64,000 nt of DNA from positions 1,751,554-1,815,553 of the forward strand of contig OZ007509.1 in the NCBI GenBank assembly GCA_963931865.1, given 5' to 3'. Made by a program: the position numbers and the translations under genes. Below, one piece after another: positions 23,501 to 36,258 of this stretch. The stretch is from Axinella damicornis. Its lineage: Eukaryota; Porifera; Demospongiae; Axinellida; Axinellidae. Under the pieces are notes generated by a model. The model saw only the letters and a program-made list of their open reading frames with translations. It had not been told where the DNA came from and made no database searches. Positions within the stretch are counted from its first letter, which is position 1; the number at the start of each line of letters is the position of its first letter.

Positions 23501-26500
23501 TTCTCGTAGCAGTTGTTGGGGCAGGCTGGCAGCTGGCAGGCCTCCCCCCTCCACCCGGGGAGACAGGAACAGCTGCCATTGTTCTCATCACATTCGCCTT
23601 GCCCAGAGCAGTTGTGAGGACACATATAGTCCAACCTGCATAAGAATAAAGGTCAGAGGTCAGATGTGGATAATGGTCCTCAGCAAGATTGCATGATGAC
23701 ATCATCGTCATTGTACTGCAATGACAATGATGTCATCATGCGCTCATCCTCTGTTATGACCTATCCCATACCGAGACCCCACCCACAGGCAAGATGGTCC
23801 GGTGATACAAGTTCAAATCCTTGGGCTTGCGGAAGTGCTGTCTTGTCATTTTCTTGCTCACCAGTAGGAGAGGTTGAATCCTAAATCCTGTGCCCCCACG
23901 TCCGTGTAGAAGTAGAGCAGCAGCCTGGGGCCACTGCTGGAGAGGGTGACCTCCGCGGGCTCCTGGTAGGGGGAGAGGGGAGGGGGGACGCCAAACCCAG
24001 AACTGGGGGAGGGAGGGGGGAGAAGAGACGGCAATGGAAGGGTTGCGTAGTGTGTGTTGTTAGTATTAGACCAAAACTGGAACTAAAAGTTCCTGGAACT
24101 AACAATTTGTAACGCAGTGTAGTACCACGTTGCTGGACAAGAACCTACCCTGATCCCGTTCCGAAAGTCTCTTCATTCGTGATATTTGTGTTGTTCACTC
24201 GTATCGGGATAGGGGTGGGGACGGGGGGAAAAGGATCATCAACCGGCAGGATGTTACCTCTGTGTGCGGGGAGGGGGATGAGTGTGTATGGAGGGGGAAA
24301 GGAAGGTGAGAGAGTGTGTGTGCAGAGGATGGGGAGTGTGTGAGTGTGTGTGAGAGAGAAAGTGGATGGGGAGTGAGACAGTGTGTTTGGGGGGAGGTGA
24401 GAGTGGGGAGTTGGGAGTGTGTGTGTGTGTGTGTGTGTGGGGGGGGGGGGGGGTATCCATTAACTGTACGGGAGCCAGCAAAGTGACACTATGCTATGAA
24501 AGAGCCGGGACGCCACTCACGTGAAAGCTGCTATCTTTGGAGCGTAGACAGAGTCTCCGTCAAACACATAGAGGTAGTCCCACTGGCACTCCACGGACAG
24601 CCAGTTGAAACGCAGCCTGATAGAGGAGGCTGGCCTGGGAGAGGGGGAGGGAGGGGTTGGGGAGGAAGATGGCCTAAGGGGGGAGTCACATCACAGCATA
24701 CAATACTAATTCATACTGTCTTTCGGTCTCCACAAAATTTAGAGGCTTCCAATCCCCTCCCTATCCCATTCAGACATACACCTGACCACACTGGACAAAC
24801 CACAGCCCCCAGCTTTGAGTGCAAGGATCAAACACAAGCTGGTCCTCCCACATTCAGCTGGCCATGGTGGTGTAGGAGTCAGCTGGACCATTGTCTTTTT
24901 CCAGGGTATTCATGGGGTGCTGTAGCCTTGTTCCCAGGCCCAGGAGAGGCCTGGGAACGAGGCTAGGGGTGCTGCCCCCACCTCCCCCTTGGTATGCTGT
25001 CAACCCATTGTCACCTTTCTTGGTGAGTCAGTAAAGGGTCCCCAATGACACTTTATGGTCGATTTAGAATGCTGTGAGTTTAACACTCCTCTTAAATTCC
25101 ATAAATTTCTCTCAAATTTCTCACAAATACATACATCAAAGAACAGTCCAACTCCCTTACACTCCTAGTCAGTGTAAGCAAATACCTCTCCCGTCTCCCT
25201 CACTAATCACACACACCAGTCACCGTACCAGTCGGCCTCGAGGAAGAACAGGCACCTGCGGTTTGCAGAGTAGTGGCCTCCACCAAAGTGGTCTACAATC
25301 GTCCCACGGCTGTTCTCCAGTCTGTGGAATGGGGGAACGGGAATCTGACCTCAGGCAAATGAACATACATCAAAAAGGTGGGCACCATTTAATACTGCTG
25401 TTTTTCTCTTTCTCCGCAGGCACTGACTCCATGGAAGATGTGGGTTAAAGTTTAGGAGCAGTGTTAAACCTACTGTACACGCTTCAGCAGCACAAGACAA
25501 AGGAAGGCTCCTTAGCATGAAAACATGTCCAGGACAAGCCCCAGGTATAACCATTCCTAATATGCATGGAACAGTCATTGTAGTAGTTGCTATCTGCAGG
25601 TGTTAATCCCGTCTCCTACTAGCTGCTGTAGAAGTAGAGATAGCTGCTAACGCAGCTGCAAATTCTGCACATTCCACTAAATCATGCCTAACTCTTAGAC
25701 TTGTCGTGTCACCATAGTAACCAGGCCCTCCCACTTTTCACACAGGTCCCAACTTTAATCATCAAATCATTTCATGGAGCTGGGTACCTACGTATACAGT
25801 GGTAGCGAATCAACACAGTAGGAAGGCCTGAGCTGATTAGGAGGATAAGCCATACCATAGTTGAAACTATGCCCCTCCAAATATGGTACAGAAATATTTA
25901 CAGTAAACAATATGGGGTACAGCTTGCTTGTTGAGTACAACATGTCCATGACTGCGTTTCCTGCTGAAAGGCTACAGTGCCCATGGCCAAGTGCAGTACA
26001 CCAACATCATATCGCACAAGCCTGGGGTGGCTACATTTTAGCTTGAAACAGCTCATGTACGGCCTCCCTAGTTGGCTAGGTGAAGTCAGAGACAGCACAT
26101 ACCTGGCTAAACACACTAGGAAGACACTTTCTCATTGTTGTTGGTAGTTAGCAGTTAAAGCGACAAAGACATTACATGGTACACTCCAGACCTGTCTGTC
26201 AACCATCTCCACTTCACAATAATGGTGTCCATACTCTCCAGGTCGGTTTGGATTACTGATCATCATCCAAACTCCGTCATCACCACCGACCCCGACCACA
26301 GCAGCTGTAAGCTACTATTGTGCATTGGCCAAAGAGGCCAGAAACGTAACTACTCAAGAGAAGAGCTGACAGAGGGGAGCAGCGTTCAGACTAAATCACA
26401 AACACATAACACCACTTAGGCCACCTGCGGTGCTATGGCCCAGCTGTCGCTTCATACCCTCCCACCGAAGAGTGGGAGAGAGAGAGAGAGTGGGAGAGAC

Positions 26501-27318
26501 CGATGCAACACCTGACTAGTGTAGCTCTGGTGGTGGGGGCGGGGCAAGCAGGAGAAGCAATTGCAAGGCCTGGTGAACAACTCAACCCCAAGCATGGATC
26601 TATACAGCCTAATACAGGTACATTCCTGCAGTCAGTGTTGATGACGGAAAGAATGCCGCAGTGGTCAACCAGGTTTCCACATTAACGGCAGGATGCAGTT
26701 GCTATGCTCTTGTCATTCTTGAAAGTTCGTTTTTTAATATACGGCAGAAGACAAGATTAGGCAGTGACTAACCAGGTTCTGAAAACAAAGCCTGCAAGAT
26801 TGAAATGCCATGGATCCGTGCTAGTGCTGAGTTATACATCAGACCCTTCCCTCCACTGGAACGGCCTGAGAACAAAGTAACACCTGACCTAGTGCGTGTG
26901 CCATAGAGAACACGCATATTCCCCCTTCCCTGTTAATGGGGACCCAAGACCTGTATTGGAGATGCGGCATTCCTGGATTATCGAACTAGTCCAGTGAAGT
27001 GTTACCTCTAGATCTACATAGGAGATCAGGGGTAAGGGCCTGAAATCAAAAACGTAATACCTTCCACTTACTGAAAGGAACATGTCCTCTGAATTCATGG
27101 AACGACCACTTACCCACCCTAAAGCAGCACCATACAATTATATCTCACCTAGATCTACCGACACAGTGTTCACAGCTGTTCCCCGTCCATCCTTGGTAAC
27201 ATCGACATCGACCGTCCGCGATCGCCCCGTTGTAACAGTTTCCATCCTGGCCATCACAAAGCAGGCAGAACGAAACGACGGACAATAACAACAGCAGAGT
27301 ATTCGCCAAAGAACCCAT
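16216..27318 (-). CDS. ATRN: Attractin, transmembrane CUB/EGF/kelch/PSI protein
   Basis: Attractin is a large type I membrane protein; the family acts in melanocortin/agouti signalling and neural maintenance in vertebrates. The ATG at 27318 opens a signal peptide (LANTLLLLLSVVSFCLL) and a Cys-rich EGF (27318-27149). The CUB domain is on exons 25321-25229, 24634-24521, about 24256-24140 and 24000-23860 (RLRFNWLSVECQWDYLYVFD). Tandem EGFs follow at 23639-23456, kelch repeats in exons between about 23220 and 21000, PSI-type Cys-rich modules at about 20880-18660, and laminin-type EGFs at about 18430-17965 (ACDCNGYNPTCDSQNG). A membrane span at about 16940-16700 (ISCFSILLLAFLIGWYVKRK) leads to a conserved tail ending in SSPVNSA. 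The tail motif AAVLTLFVHLPG aligns with vertebrate AAVLSVFVRLPRG. No C-type lectin domain is seen between the PSI modules, where vertebrate attractin has one. The ATRN/ATRNL1 split is vertebrate, so the symbol stands for the single ancestral type. Confidence 0.92.
17115..17170. repeat. Short palindrome, family A
   Basis: TAGCCTTGTTCCCAGGCCAC pairs with GACCTGGGAATGAGGCTA. It lies in an attractin intron. Confidence 0.75.
17461..17522. repeat. GT run and long poly-G
   Basis: On the sense (minus) strand this is a C-run followed by CA repeats ending in the CAG acceptor of an attractin exon, so the repeat itself forms the 3' end of the intron. Confidence 0.9.
18530..18645. repeat. Short tandem repeat GAAGTCACATGAACTTCTCT
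   Basis: Several imperfect units of about 20 bases lie in an attractin intron. Confidence 0.7.
19340..19495. repeat. Imperfect repeats of GATGTCATGATGACATCATG
   Basis: The repeats recur at roughly 50-base intervals within an attractin intron. They share the GATGACATCATC core of palindrome family C. Confidence 0.6.
20011..20083 (-). tRNA. tRNA-Thr(AGT)-like gene or tRNA-derived element
   Basis: Read on the minus strand, 73 bases fold as a tRNA. The acceptor arms GGCCCAG and CTGGTCC have one C-U mismatch at pair 3-70. The D arm carries an A box (TGGCTTAGCGG). The anticodon stem TCTGA/TCAGA is perfect, with loop CTAGTAC giving anticodon AGT. The T arm has a consensus B box GGTTCGAATCC. A run of six T follows 5 bases after the end, suitable for Pol III termination. 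It lies in an attractin intron on the same strand. The acceptor mismatch leaves open a pseudogene or the head of a tRNA-derived SINE. Confidence 0.55.
22618..22670. repeat. Short palindrome, family A
   Basis: AGCCTTGTTCCCAGGCCAG pairs with ACTGGGAACAAGGCT. It lies in an attractin intron between kelch exons. Confidence 0.75.
23255..23455. repeat. About 27-bp minisatellite
   Basis: Units of CCACCTGTGTAGCCCCACCC plus CCCAGC repeat about seven times and end one base before the donor side of the EGF exon of attractin. Confidence 0.9.
23691..23743. repeat. Palindrome, family C
   Basis: GCATGATGACATCATCGTCA and its near reverse complement surround a TTGTACTGCAA centre. It lies in an attractin intron. 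Confidence 0.8.
24923..24965. repeat. Short palindrome, family A
   Basis: TAGCCTTGTTCCCAGGCC pairs with GGCCTGGGAACGAGGCTA around a seven-base centre. Confidence 0.85.
25322..27148 (-). other. Large first intron of attractin
   Basis: The signal-peptide/EGF exon ends at 27149 with a GTGAG donor in phase 2, and the next exon starts at 25321 and completes the codon (AG|A). Within these 1.8 kb I see no conserved exon on either strand. It is the longest intron of the gene, so enhancer content is possible but not shown. Confidence 0.6.
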
Positions 27319-27789
27319 CGATCGATCAGTCTTGACACTCGGGGAAAAGGAAAAACGCTAAACATGTTAGATCACAAGACTTCAATATTTCATTACTACG
27401 ATAAACATTGTAACGTATAAATAGAAGATTCCGTCTGGTTCCCAAACATTTTGGGAATGAGACTTACAAAACGAATAGTTGATGTGACTTGGCTTGCAAC
27501 ACTGAACAGCCAAAAATAGAAAACAAGGAGTGGTTGATAGGCCTAATAGACAAAATAGCCAGTGGGTCTGATGATCAACCATCATGCACCTCAGTGTGGA
27601 AGGGATGAGTAAGCTTGTGCCTTGCAGTAAATTATTTAGGCTCCATATGAGTTGATAATTCCACTTCGGCAGGCTAGCTCATAGTTGCAGTTTCGGTTTC
27701 ACAAGGAACTGTATCACGAATGAAGAAAGTGACACACATGAAAAGAATAACACAAGGCCGAGTTGAGCGTGAAATGTGTACATATCTGT
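27319..27789. promoter_or_regulatory. Intergenic region between FANCI end and attractin start
   Basis: Both genes are on the minus strand, so these 471 bases must hold the FANCI 3' untranslated region and the attractin promoter. No clear TATA or AATAAA was identified. Confidence 0.4.
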
Positions 27790-28406
27790 TCATGTTTTCT
27801 TCAGCTTCTTTGGTCGTGGAGCCTCATCATCTCCTCTGTCGTCTTCCTCACTTTCCCCACTCTCTTCCTCTTCAATATCATTGAAAATGGCCTCCACTGT
27901 CTGGCCATCAATGCGAAAGTCTCGTGAAGTACTCCGCTTGAAATTCTCCATAAGATTCACCTAACATCGAAAAAGATACATATAAGAAGAGGTGAAACTG
28001 TATTGGAGACAAGCTACAGAGCTGTACACTAGAGCCCACACCTTGGACTTCTTGGACAGCTGGATGAGGAACTTCTCCAACTGCTCCATTGCAAATATGA
28101 GGCTTGGGATGTAGCGCATTTCCTTCCTAACCTTGGTCTGTCAGAGAGAAGAGGTAAAGACACAGAAATGCTACCAAAATGAGAAACAGCATCACAACAC
28201 AACATGTCCCTATACCTTCCCAGTGGAAGCTCCTTTGCCCTTTCCCTTTCCTCCCTTCTTCCCTCTGTCCTGCTGCTGCTGCTGCTGCTCGGCTACCTGC
28301 ATACTCTGAAGCTACACAGCACACAGAGATAGAAGGGTTTCATCTACAGTGGAATTTTCCCTGGACAAAAGACTAGCAATCTCTACTATTCTCCAGATGA
28401 ATATAA

Positions 28407-28448
<42 letters not shown>

Positions 28449-29541
28449 GCTCACTATGTAATGTAAGTAAGGAGGCTCCAACTTAGCAAATGATTGTTGG
28501 GGCCTTCTGCTGAAAGATCTTACCTGAATGTAGCTGATCAGAGAATAGACTTGCTGAGAAAGATGAGTTCCCACCATCTCAATCTACAGTTGACAGACAG
28601 TATAATGTGGATTAGCCTCGTTCCCAGGCCCGCCGCCTCGGGCCTGGGAACGAGGCTAAATGTGGAGCTAACACAGACAGCACAATCAACCACCTGCTGC
28701 CTGCAATGTGGAGCTAACACAAATGGACCTCACCATTTTCCTGAAGTTAGGGGTGATGTGTGACAGCTGGGAATAGACACTCAGGTGCTGCAGAAAGAAG
28801 GTAGGATTGAAAGTTAAATGAGTAGACCCTGGGAAAATGAAACATTGCTATGCCAATGATATCCGTGGCTACCATGAACATAAGTTGCATCTCAGGCTGG
28901 AGGTCGGGGGTCTGACATTGGTAACTCAGTGTTAGAACATTGGTCCTGAAACTGGGTTCAAATCTCATTCGAGGGCAAATTATTCTTTGCTGACTGGAAT
29001 AACCAAGGAGAACTGTACTGCTAGTCAATCCCAGGGTGCCCCTCTTGTAAACCATATTTTTAGAGGAATTTGAAAGCTTACATATTTCGCCAAGTTTGCC
29101 ATCACATTGTATAACTTTGTCACGGTCTGTGGGGGAAACACCAGATCTCACATGTACATGCAGTCATTGCTGCAGTCCAAAAAATAAGAAGTCAGAAAGC
29201 TGGTTGTCATGACAATGGTTAGGTAGATTATCACGTATGTTTATGGGGTCACTCAATCTGAGCCTTGATCGCTATAAGCGTGGGAATTAATGAGGCAAAG
29301 CAAGGGCTGATCTCACTCCCAGGCTGGATTGGGAATGAGGAGGAAGGCTGATCCTACTCCCAGGCTGGAACATGGACTCACCTTCAGCAGCCCCTCTGTT
29401 GCTGGTCCAGGAGACACAGCCGACTGCACCAGCTCGTGACAGGCAACTACAAAGTTCATCAGCCGTTCACACAGGGAGGAGCACAGCTCCTCAGCCTGGG
29501 TGCCCAGTTGGGAGCTGCTTACACCATCTAGATAGATTCAC

Positions 29542-29583
<42 letters not shown>

Positions 29584-31211
29584 CTAGGTAGACAGATAAA
29601 CAGCATCAACCTTTACCAAATATTTCCTCTACAGATGTCGAGGTATCAGACTTGAGACGTCCAATCAGCCAGTCCGCATTGTTCAACACCTGCTCTGTGT
29701 GGCTGTAGACCAGCCCCTGCAATTAGTGCACACGCATTCAGTTGGGAGTGAATGGGGGACACAAACTGAGCTAAGCGGTAAATATGATTGACATGAAAAT
29801 ATCTCAACTACGTACCATGTCCCACAGCAACAGGGATTGCTGTATGTCACAATGACAAAGTCACGGCTTACCAGAACACTGGAGGCAGCTGTTCGTGGGT
29901 TCACAATGGCAAAGTGGGGCCTACATTCCAGCTCAACGTCCTACAACAGAAACAATTGCAACACAATTGTTTGCAACGGTACCAAGACTTCTACGTATGC
30001 AGTGGAGGCTCATTCTCAAGCCTCCATCCAACCCATTGATGTTAACCATCTAGCTGCACTGTATCAAGAGCGCATGATGACATCATCATCATTGCAATGG
30101 CGACGATGTCATCATGCGCTCTTGACCATATACAGTAGCCTCCTCCACATTAATATGGCGGGAGGAATGGGAGGGAGAGCCTGAGAACAAGGTCTTAAAA
30201 TCTATTTATCCCAACTTGCCTCATCAATGTCTCCCAGGTGGTAGTGAACGTCTTGAGACAATTTACGGATCTGAGAAAGAGAAATTTGGCATCAAGGCAG
30301 GAAATATTATCAACCATCACGACCTTAGCTAAATATATCACTGAGCTAACTCACAATCTTCACGGAGCCTTTCTGTCTGGCATTGAGGTTCAGCAGTAGA
30401 GACACCAAGGCCTTCGTCACCTGGGCATCGTCTGCATCATAAAACACAAGGCACAGCAGATTTCAACCATCTCATGGCATCTGCTGGCATTCCATTCCCG
30501 GGCCTCCACGCCAGCTTTTGCTGCCTACAGTATGAAACGCTGTGGTGGTAGCATGGCAATACCGGGCTGCTGGTGCACAAACCGGATGGTAAAGCTGGCT
30601 TTTGAAACACTTGGAGTAGTCCATTTTAAAATTAGGTCGGACGGTTTGATGATTTACATACCAGTTGAACGGTTTAAGATTAATGGCTGTTTCATCAGAT
30701 ATATAATAGTTTGAAAAAGAATTTCAAAAGTGCAGAAAATGTGCAATAATTGATTTATTATAAATTCAGTACTTTCCCCTCAAGGTATTCCTTGGGACTT
30801 TTAGTATGTTATGTTATATATAGAGGACATTTTTCTGTCTAGGAAACAGTTGAAAGAACTTGTGTTGCAATAATTAAAAATATATTTTTCAAAGTAAGCA
30901 AAATGCAGAAAATGCGCAATAATTGTTTTAATTAATTTATAGATGTTACTATTTCAGTACTTTCCCCTCAAGGTATTCCGTGGTACTTTTAGTATGTTAT
31001 AGAGGACATTTTTCTGTCTAGGAAACAGTTGAAAAAGCTTGTGTTGCAATTTGTTTTAGGTTGACCCAAAATATTCCATAAGTGGCCTGGACTATTTGGT
31101 GCTGTAGTTCAGCTTACCAACATTCTGCTCTCTGCACTGGGCCTGGGTCCACTCGTATACCTGATCCAACTGTGGACAGTGGTTCAATCAATCAATTAGT
31201 TAAATCGTTAG

Positions 31212-31286
<75 letters not shown>

Positions 31287-34200
31287 GCAGACCTGTTGTG
31301 ACTCCACCTCCAGTTCGCTGGCCAGCAGCCCAACAGTGGACACCATGGTATGCAGTTCTTTCATGCTCCAGTCTTTGATGTTACCGTTCAATGTTCCTGT
31401 TACCAACCGCTAGAGGACAGGGGAGGGAGGGAGGGAGGGAGGGAGGGAGGGAGGGAGGGAGGGAGGGAGGGAGGGAGGGAGGGAGGGAGGGAGGGAGGGA
31501 GGGAGGGAGGGAGAGGGAGAGGGAGAGGGAGGAAAAGAGTACAGTTCAAATCAACCCTCCTGTACACCTCCACCTTCGAGTGTACCTGGAAGTGCCTCAC
31601 AAAGAAGTGCACTCTTTCATTTCTGCCGGTGTCTTCCTCAATGGCGGGGTTGACACTGGTCAGGAAGGTGTCCATCTTGTTAGGGTATCTAATGCTGACA
31701 GTCTGAAGCAGCTGGTAGAATCCCTCCAGACACAAGACAGGCACTGACTTGCCCTGGTAGAAGGAAGAGGAATGTGGGAGGAAGATGGAAGGTGGGAAAG
31801 GGGAGGGGACAGGGGAGGTAGGGAGGGGTGGAGGGAGGGGATGGAGGAGGACGGGAGGGACAGAGGGAGGGGAGGCCGAGGGGATGGAGAAGGACGGGAG
31901 GGACAGAGGGAGGGGAGAGGGCAGAGTCAGAGTTGGAGGGGAGATTTTCAAATGCATGTTGAACGTACTTTCTCCTTCTTTCCACCATCCCTCTGTGCAC
32001 CAGTTGTGTCCACCTGCTTAAACAGCACCCTAACAACGGGCAGAATTCTGAGTCACAAGTGATGCACATACACAGGAGTTCAGTGCAACCAGCACGCACC
32101 TGCTGAGGGAACAACACCCTTTGAAGACCTTCCCTGCTCTGTGATGATGAACCAGACCATCGCACGTCCCCTTCTCGTGGATCTGCAAACAAACATATCA
32201 ACTACCACTTCTTGTGGAGACCCAACTTTTCACCTCCCAGTTTAATCATCTTGTCTGTGTTCTCTTGCCAGTGTCCCCTCTAGTTACTTTTTGGTATCTG
32301 TTTTTCTGGATTGACTTATGTAACTATTAGCTGTCTTGTCAAATCCCGTATGCTGCTTATAGTTCAGGTGTACTTGGAGCTGTTTGCACGCTCACTGCTG
32401 CACAGTACCTGGTGTATCTTCTGCAGAGCGGCGGTCACCAAGTACCTCACGAAGAGCTGCGAGTCTCTGAGAACAGTCAACGACTGCTGGTGACCAGGGA
32501 TTGCATCACTGAAGCCATGCAGCAATGAGAAGAGCAGTTGGTGAAAGGTTTGACCAGGCTGAAGGCTAAACTCAGTGCCTTAACTAAAACTGTTGTCTTA
32601 CAATTCAGCAAGTGCACTGTTAGCCGATGTTCCTACACGTTTACAGACCATTATCACATCATCCGGTTATCAATAGATTACACGGCACAATTTACCCCTT
32701 ACCAGTAGTGCAATAATATTTTGTAACATTGCCAATAGCCGATGCCGATGGGGGAGGGGGAGGGGGGGAAGAGAAAATGACAGTAGGTACCTAAAGACAG
32801 CTCTGAGTAGCTGGATCACTGCTCGGAGAGAGAGGGCAGAGGGTTCCATTCTGCTCGGAGAGGACCCCCCGGGACCCCTCTTGGTCCCTGCCACTGCGCT
32901 GGTCTTCTCTGACAGGATGTCCGCTACTCGCTGGTAGCCATGGTGCAGCTTCAGGACCAGTTCACAACTCTCCTGGCTGCAGGGACAGATAGAGCTCGAT
33001 GAAAGAGACACTGGGGATGTCAGTGTCATGCAGATGTGAGCACTCACCTAAATTCGCCTACCATGAAGGCATATTCCATCAGAGTCTGCAGTCAAAAGAA
33101 AACTATACGTAGACATTGTGCTGCTTATGATGTAAAGTAACGGCTGCCATGGCAACCTCCTGTTCACATGACAATCACATGAGCTTTACCTCATAGAGTC
33201 CCATGACCATTTTGGCAAAGAATCGGTTCCTCTGGCCCACACTACTGCTCAAGGAGAAATCAGCTGATTTGTCCTGGTGGGTGGGTGGGAGGGAGTAGGT
33301 GGGTGGGAGGGAGGGAGGGAGGGAGGGAGGGAGGGAGGGAGGGAGGGAGGGAGGGAGGGAGGGAGGGAGGGAGGGAGGGAGGGAGGGAGGGAGGGAGCGT
33401 GCACGTGCGTGTTACAAACCAATTCAAAGTCCTCTGGCTCAGACTTGACCATCCTCTCCACGAGGGACTGGAGGATGTCCTCTGCCTCCGCCACCACACC
33501 AGGCACCTCTCCCTCCTCCCCCCTGTCACCACAACCCTCCACAAACTGGGACACACATTGCTGTAGGCACTGCACGAGGCGGTCCTGAACGGGACATAGT
33601 ACTACAGTTTACTAGAGAATACTGAAGATTAACAAGCTTCGATTCTTAGGGTGGGTGTGGTTAAATGTCATCTTCACACACTAAGCAACACTGTAACAAT
33701 TACACCCCCCCCCCCCCCCCAAAAAAAAAAAAACAAAAAAAAAAAAAACTTTGCTAGCCCGACTAGTACCGGTATTGTGAGCTATAGCATGCAGTCTTGA
33801 AACTGCACGTTAGTTCAATTTCCTGTTGCTCAAAAACTACAGCTAGACCTAAAACCTCTCCACCACACATACTCACTCACATACCAGTGGCTCTGTCCGG
33901 TGGACTTCGCTCCCAGAGGCAGCGAGGCACGGCTCCAACTTCACAGGTGGGGTCACATCACAATCCACCTCGTAGTAGCGCTGGAACTACAAGTTCAGAC
34001 AATGCTAACAACCATCCGTGATCCCCTCCCCCATACTGTAGTTCTACAGTGTGGCACCTGATTGATCAGCATGTCCAGGATGGGCTCAGCCAGTTTTGGG
34101 TTGCCGCAAAACACTTCATAGAGGCCCTACATACAACAAACACACAACAGTATGGCCAACCAATGGCTGACTTGCATGATGATGTCATAGTTAGGCCACA

Positions 34201-36215
34201 CCCTCAATTAGCTAATCTCGACTACAATCTCATTGGTACAGCTCCATGGACTTTACGTTAGTTTATATACTCAGGAATTGTTGCCATATCACACCAGGAG
34301 CTTATGAGCGATCAGACAGCTGCCAAGCTGACTGTTAAGGTTACGGGATACTCGTGCGCGCGCCGTCCGAAATGTATAGGGAAATGCATACTTAAGCTCG
34401 CTAACCAAAAATCTCGAGTACGAAGAGCGTGAGCAACTTGATTCTGGCGGTGGAGGTGCGCTGTCACAAGATGCAGGGCATGACGGAAGCTTTTACGGAT
34501 ACGCTGTATAGCCGTGCAAAAACGAGCAGTTCAGTTCACCAAAAAGCCGTATTTACCGCTTTTCTCGAGCGAGACACCAGATAAGTTTGCCACGGATTAT
34601 GCTATCAAAAAAAGCTTCCGTCATGCCCTGCACCTTGTGACAGCGCACCTCCACCGCCAGAATCAAGTTGCTCACGCTCTTCGTACTCGATTTTTGGTTA
34701 GCGAGCTTAAGTATGCATTTCCCTATACATTTCGGACGGCGCGCGCACGAGTATCCCGTAACCTTAACTGCCAGCAGAGGACTGCTGACTGCAGCAAGCT
34801 TAAGTCAGGTAGATTGTCTTTTAATTAGCTTAATGTACACATGTACGCAGCCATCCACCAGGACAGATGCATGTATACACATAATGTATGATTGTGTCAC
34901 CCAGTCAGATGTACACCATCATATGCATGCTGACCTCATAGAGGGTGGTCCTAACTTCACACTGCTGGGCCAAGCTTCGCCTCAGTGTCCCTGAATGCAA
35001 GAAACAGAGTAACTAGTGTATAATGCGGTCCGAGTCATTGCTGTGAGAAATGAACTCTATAGTTGTCATCTCTGGCAGCAACACTCTGCCATGTACATAT
35101 ACATACACCCTGGGGAAAGATCTCTAATTCTATTGGCTTCAATGGGAGAAGGATACTTTGTGAAGGTGTATCTAACCGAGGCACCATGCACACACTCAAA
35201 TGGGCATGGATTATTGTCATTTGCATAGTAACAGCAACGAGTTCATTTTCCAGGTCACCACAAGACACTAGCAATGATTTAGACGCTGATGCAGTGCAGA
35301 CCTAGGATCTCGAGACAGAGCGCTTCATATCCAGACTGCACCCCAGACGACCCCCCTGGGGCATGCACTTCAACCATGACCTGCATATGTAGGATGAGCA
35401 TACTAGTCTCTGCTACGTTATGGAAGGAGAGAGGACCTGTGATAGTACTCACCTGGGATCCAGTGGAAGACAACTGGCTCATCTGACTGCCATCAACCCC
35501 AACTGAATCAAGTACCTGTTGGAACATCACACACACATAAATTCAGAGGTTGGCAGCTACCCCAAGTTTAATAGCAGCAGCTCAAGTATAGCCATGTGAG
35601 GCCTACTCTGAACTTCCTCAGCAGGAGAAGATAGCCCCCCACAGCGATCATCCTGGCTTGAATTTGTCTGATGGTAAAGAAAAACATAGGGAGGGAGGGA
35701 GGGACGGACGTAGGGGAGGGAGGCAATATCATTTTAACATGGACATAACAAAAGTCGAAATCATAATGCATACAAAATATGTGGCTATTTGTATTCCATA
35801 ATTCCAGCACTGTACCTTGAGAACAGAGATTTCCTCAACACCAGCAGAAGAGAGTCTCTCACTGACGCACTGTACTGAACCAGTGGCTGAGGAAGAAAAT
35901 TGGAGGCTCATCATCTTCCATATTGGCACATGGTGCAGTCCATCCTTCTGCCCCTCCCTCTAGTTACTCCTGTTCCTCCTCCCTCCTCCCTCCTCCACCT
36001 CTCCTCCCAAATTCACTTGCTACATACAGTCAGGGAGCACTGAAATTTAGAATCTGTCGGTACATAGACCTCACCAGAATTGCCTGAAGTAGTTCCAAGG
36101 CAGGACTGGGAGGAAGGAGAGCAAGGTAGCTGAAGGCCTCCCTCAGCTGGGGAACAGACTCCAGTGCCACCTGCGGGCTCGTGCCAACCAGGTCTGAAAG
36201 AAGTTCTGCAAGGGA

Positions 36216-36258
<43 letters not shown>

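Noticed and set aside
28905..28985. tRNA-like sequence with GGTTCAAATC in a FANCI intron
   Set aside because: Only a B-box-like segment and a weak A box are visible, and no cloverleaf forms by eye. At most it is a decayed tRNA-derived element.
35590..35680. Apparent loss of the FANCI ubiquitination lysine (human KNFK aligned with RKFR here)
   Set aside because: Counting back from the human S556 cluster puts K523 in LVLRKAMFA, not KNFK. That lysine is kept here as LVLRKSLFS at 35832-35830.
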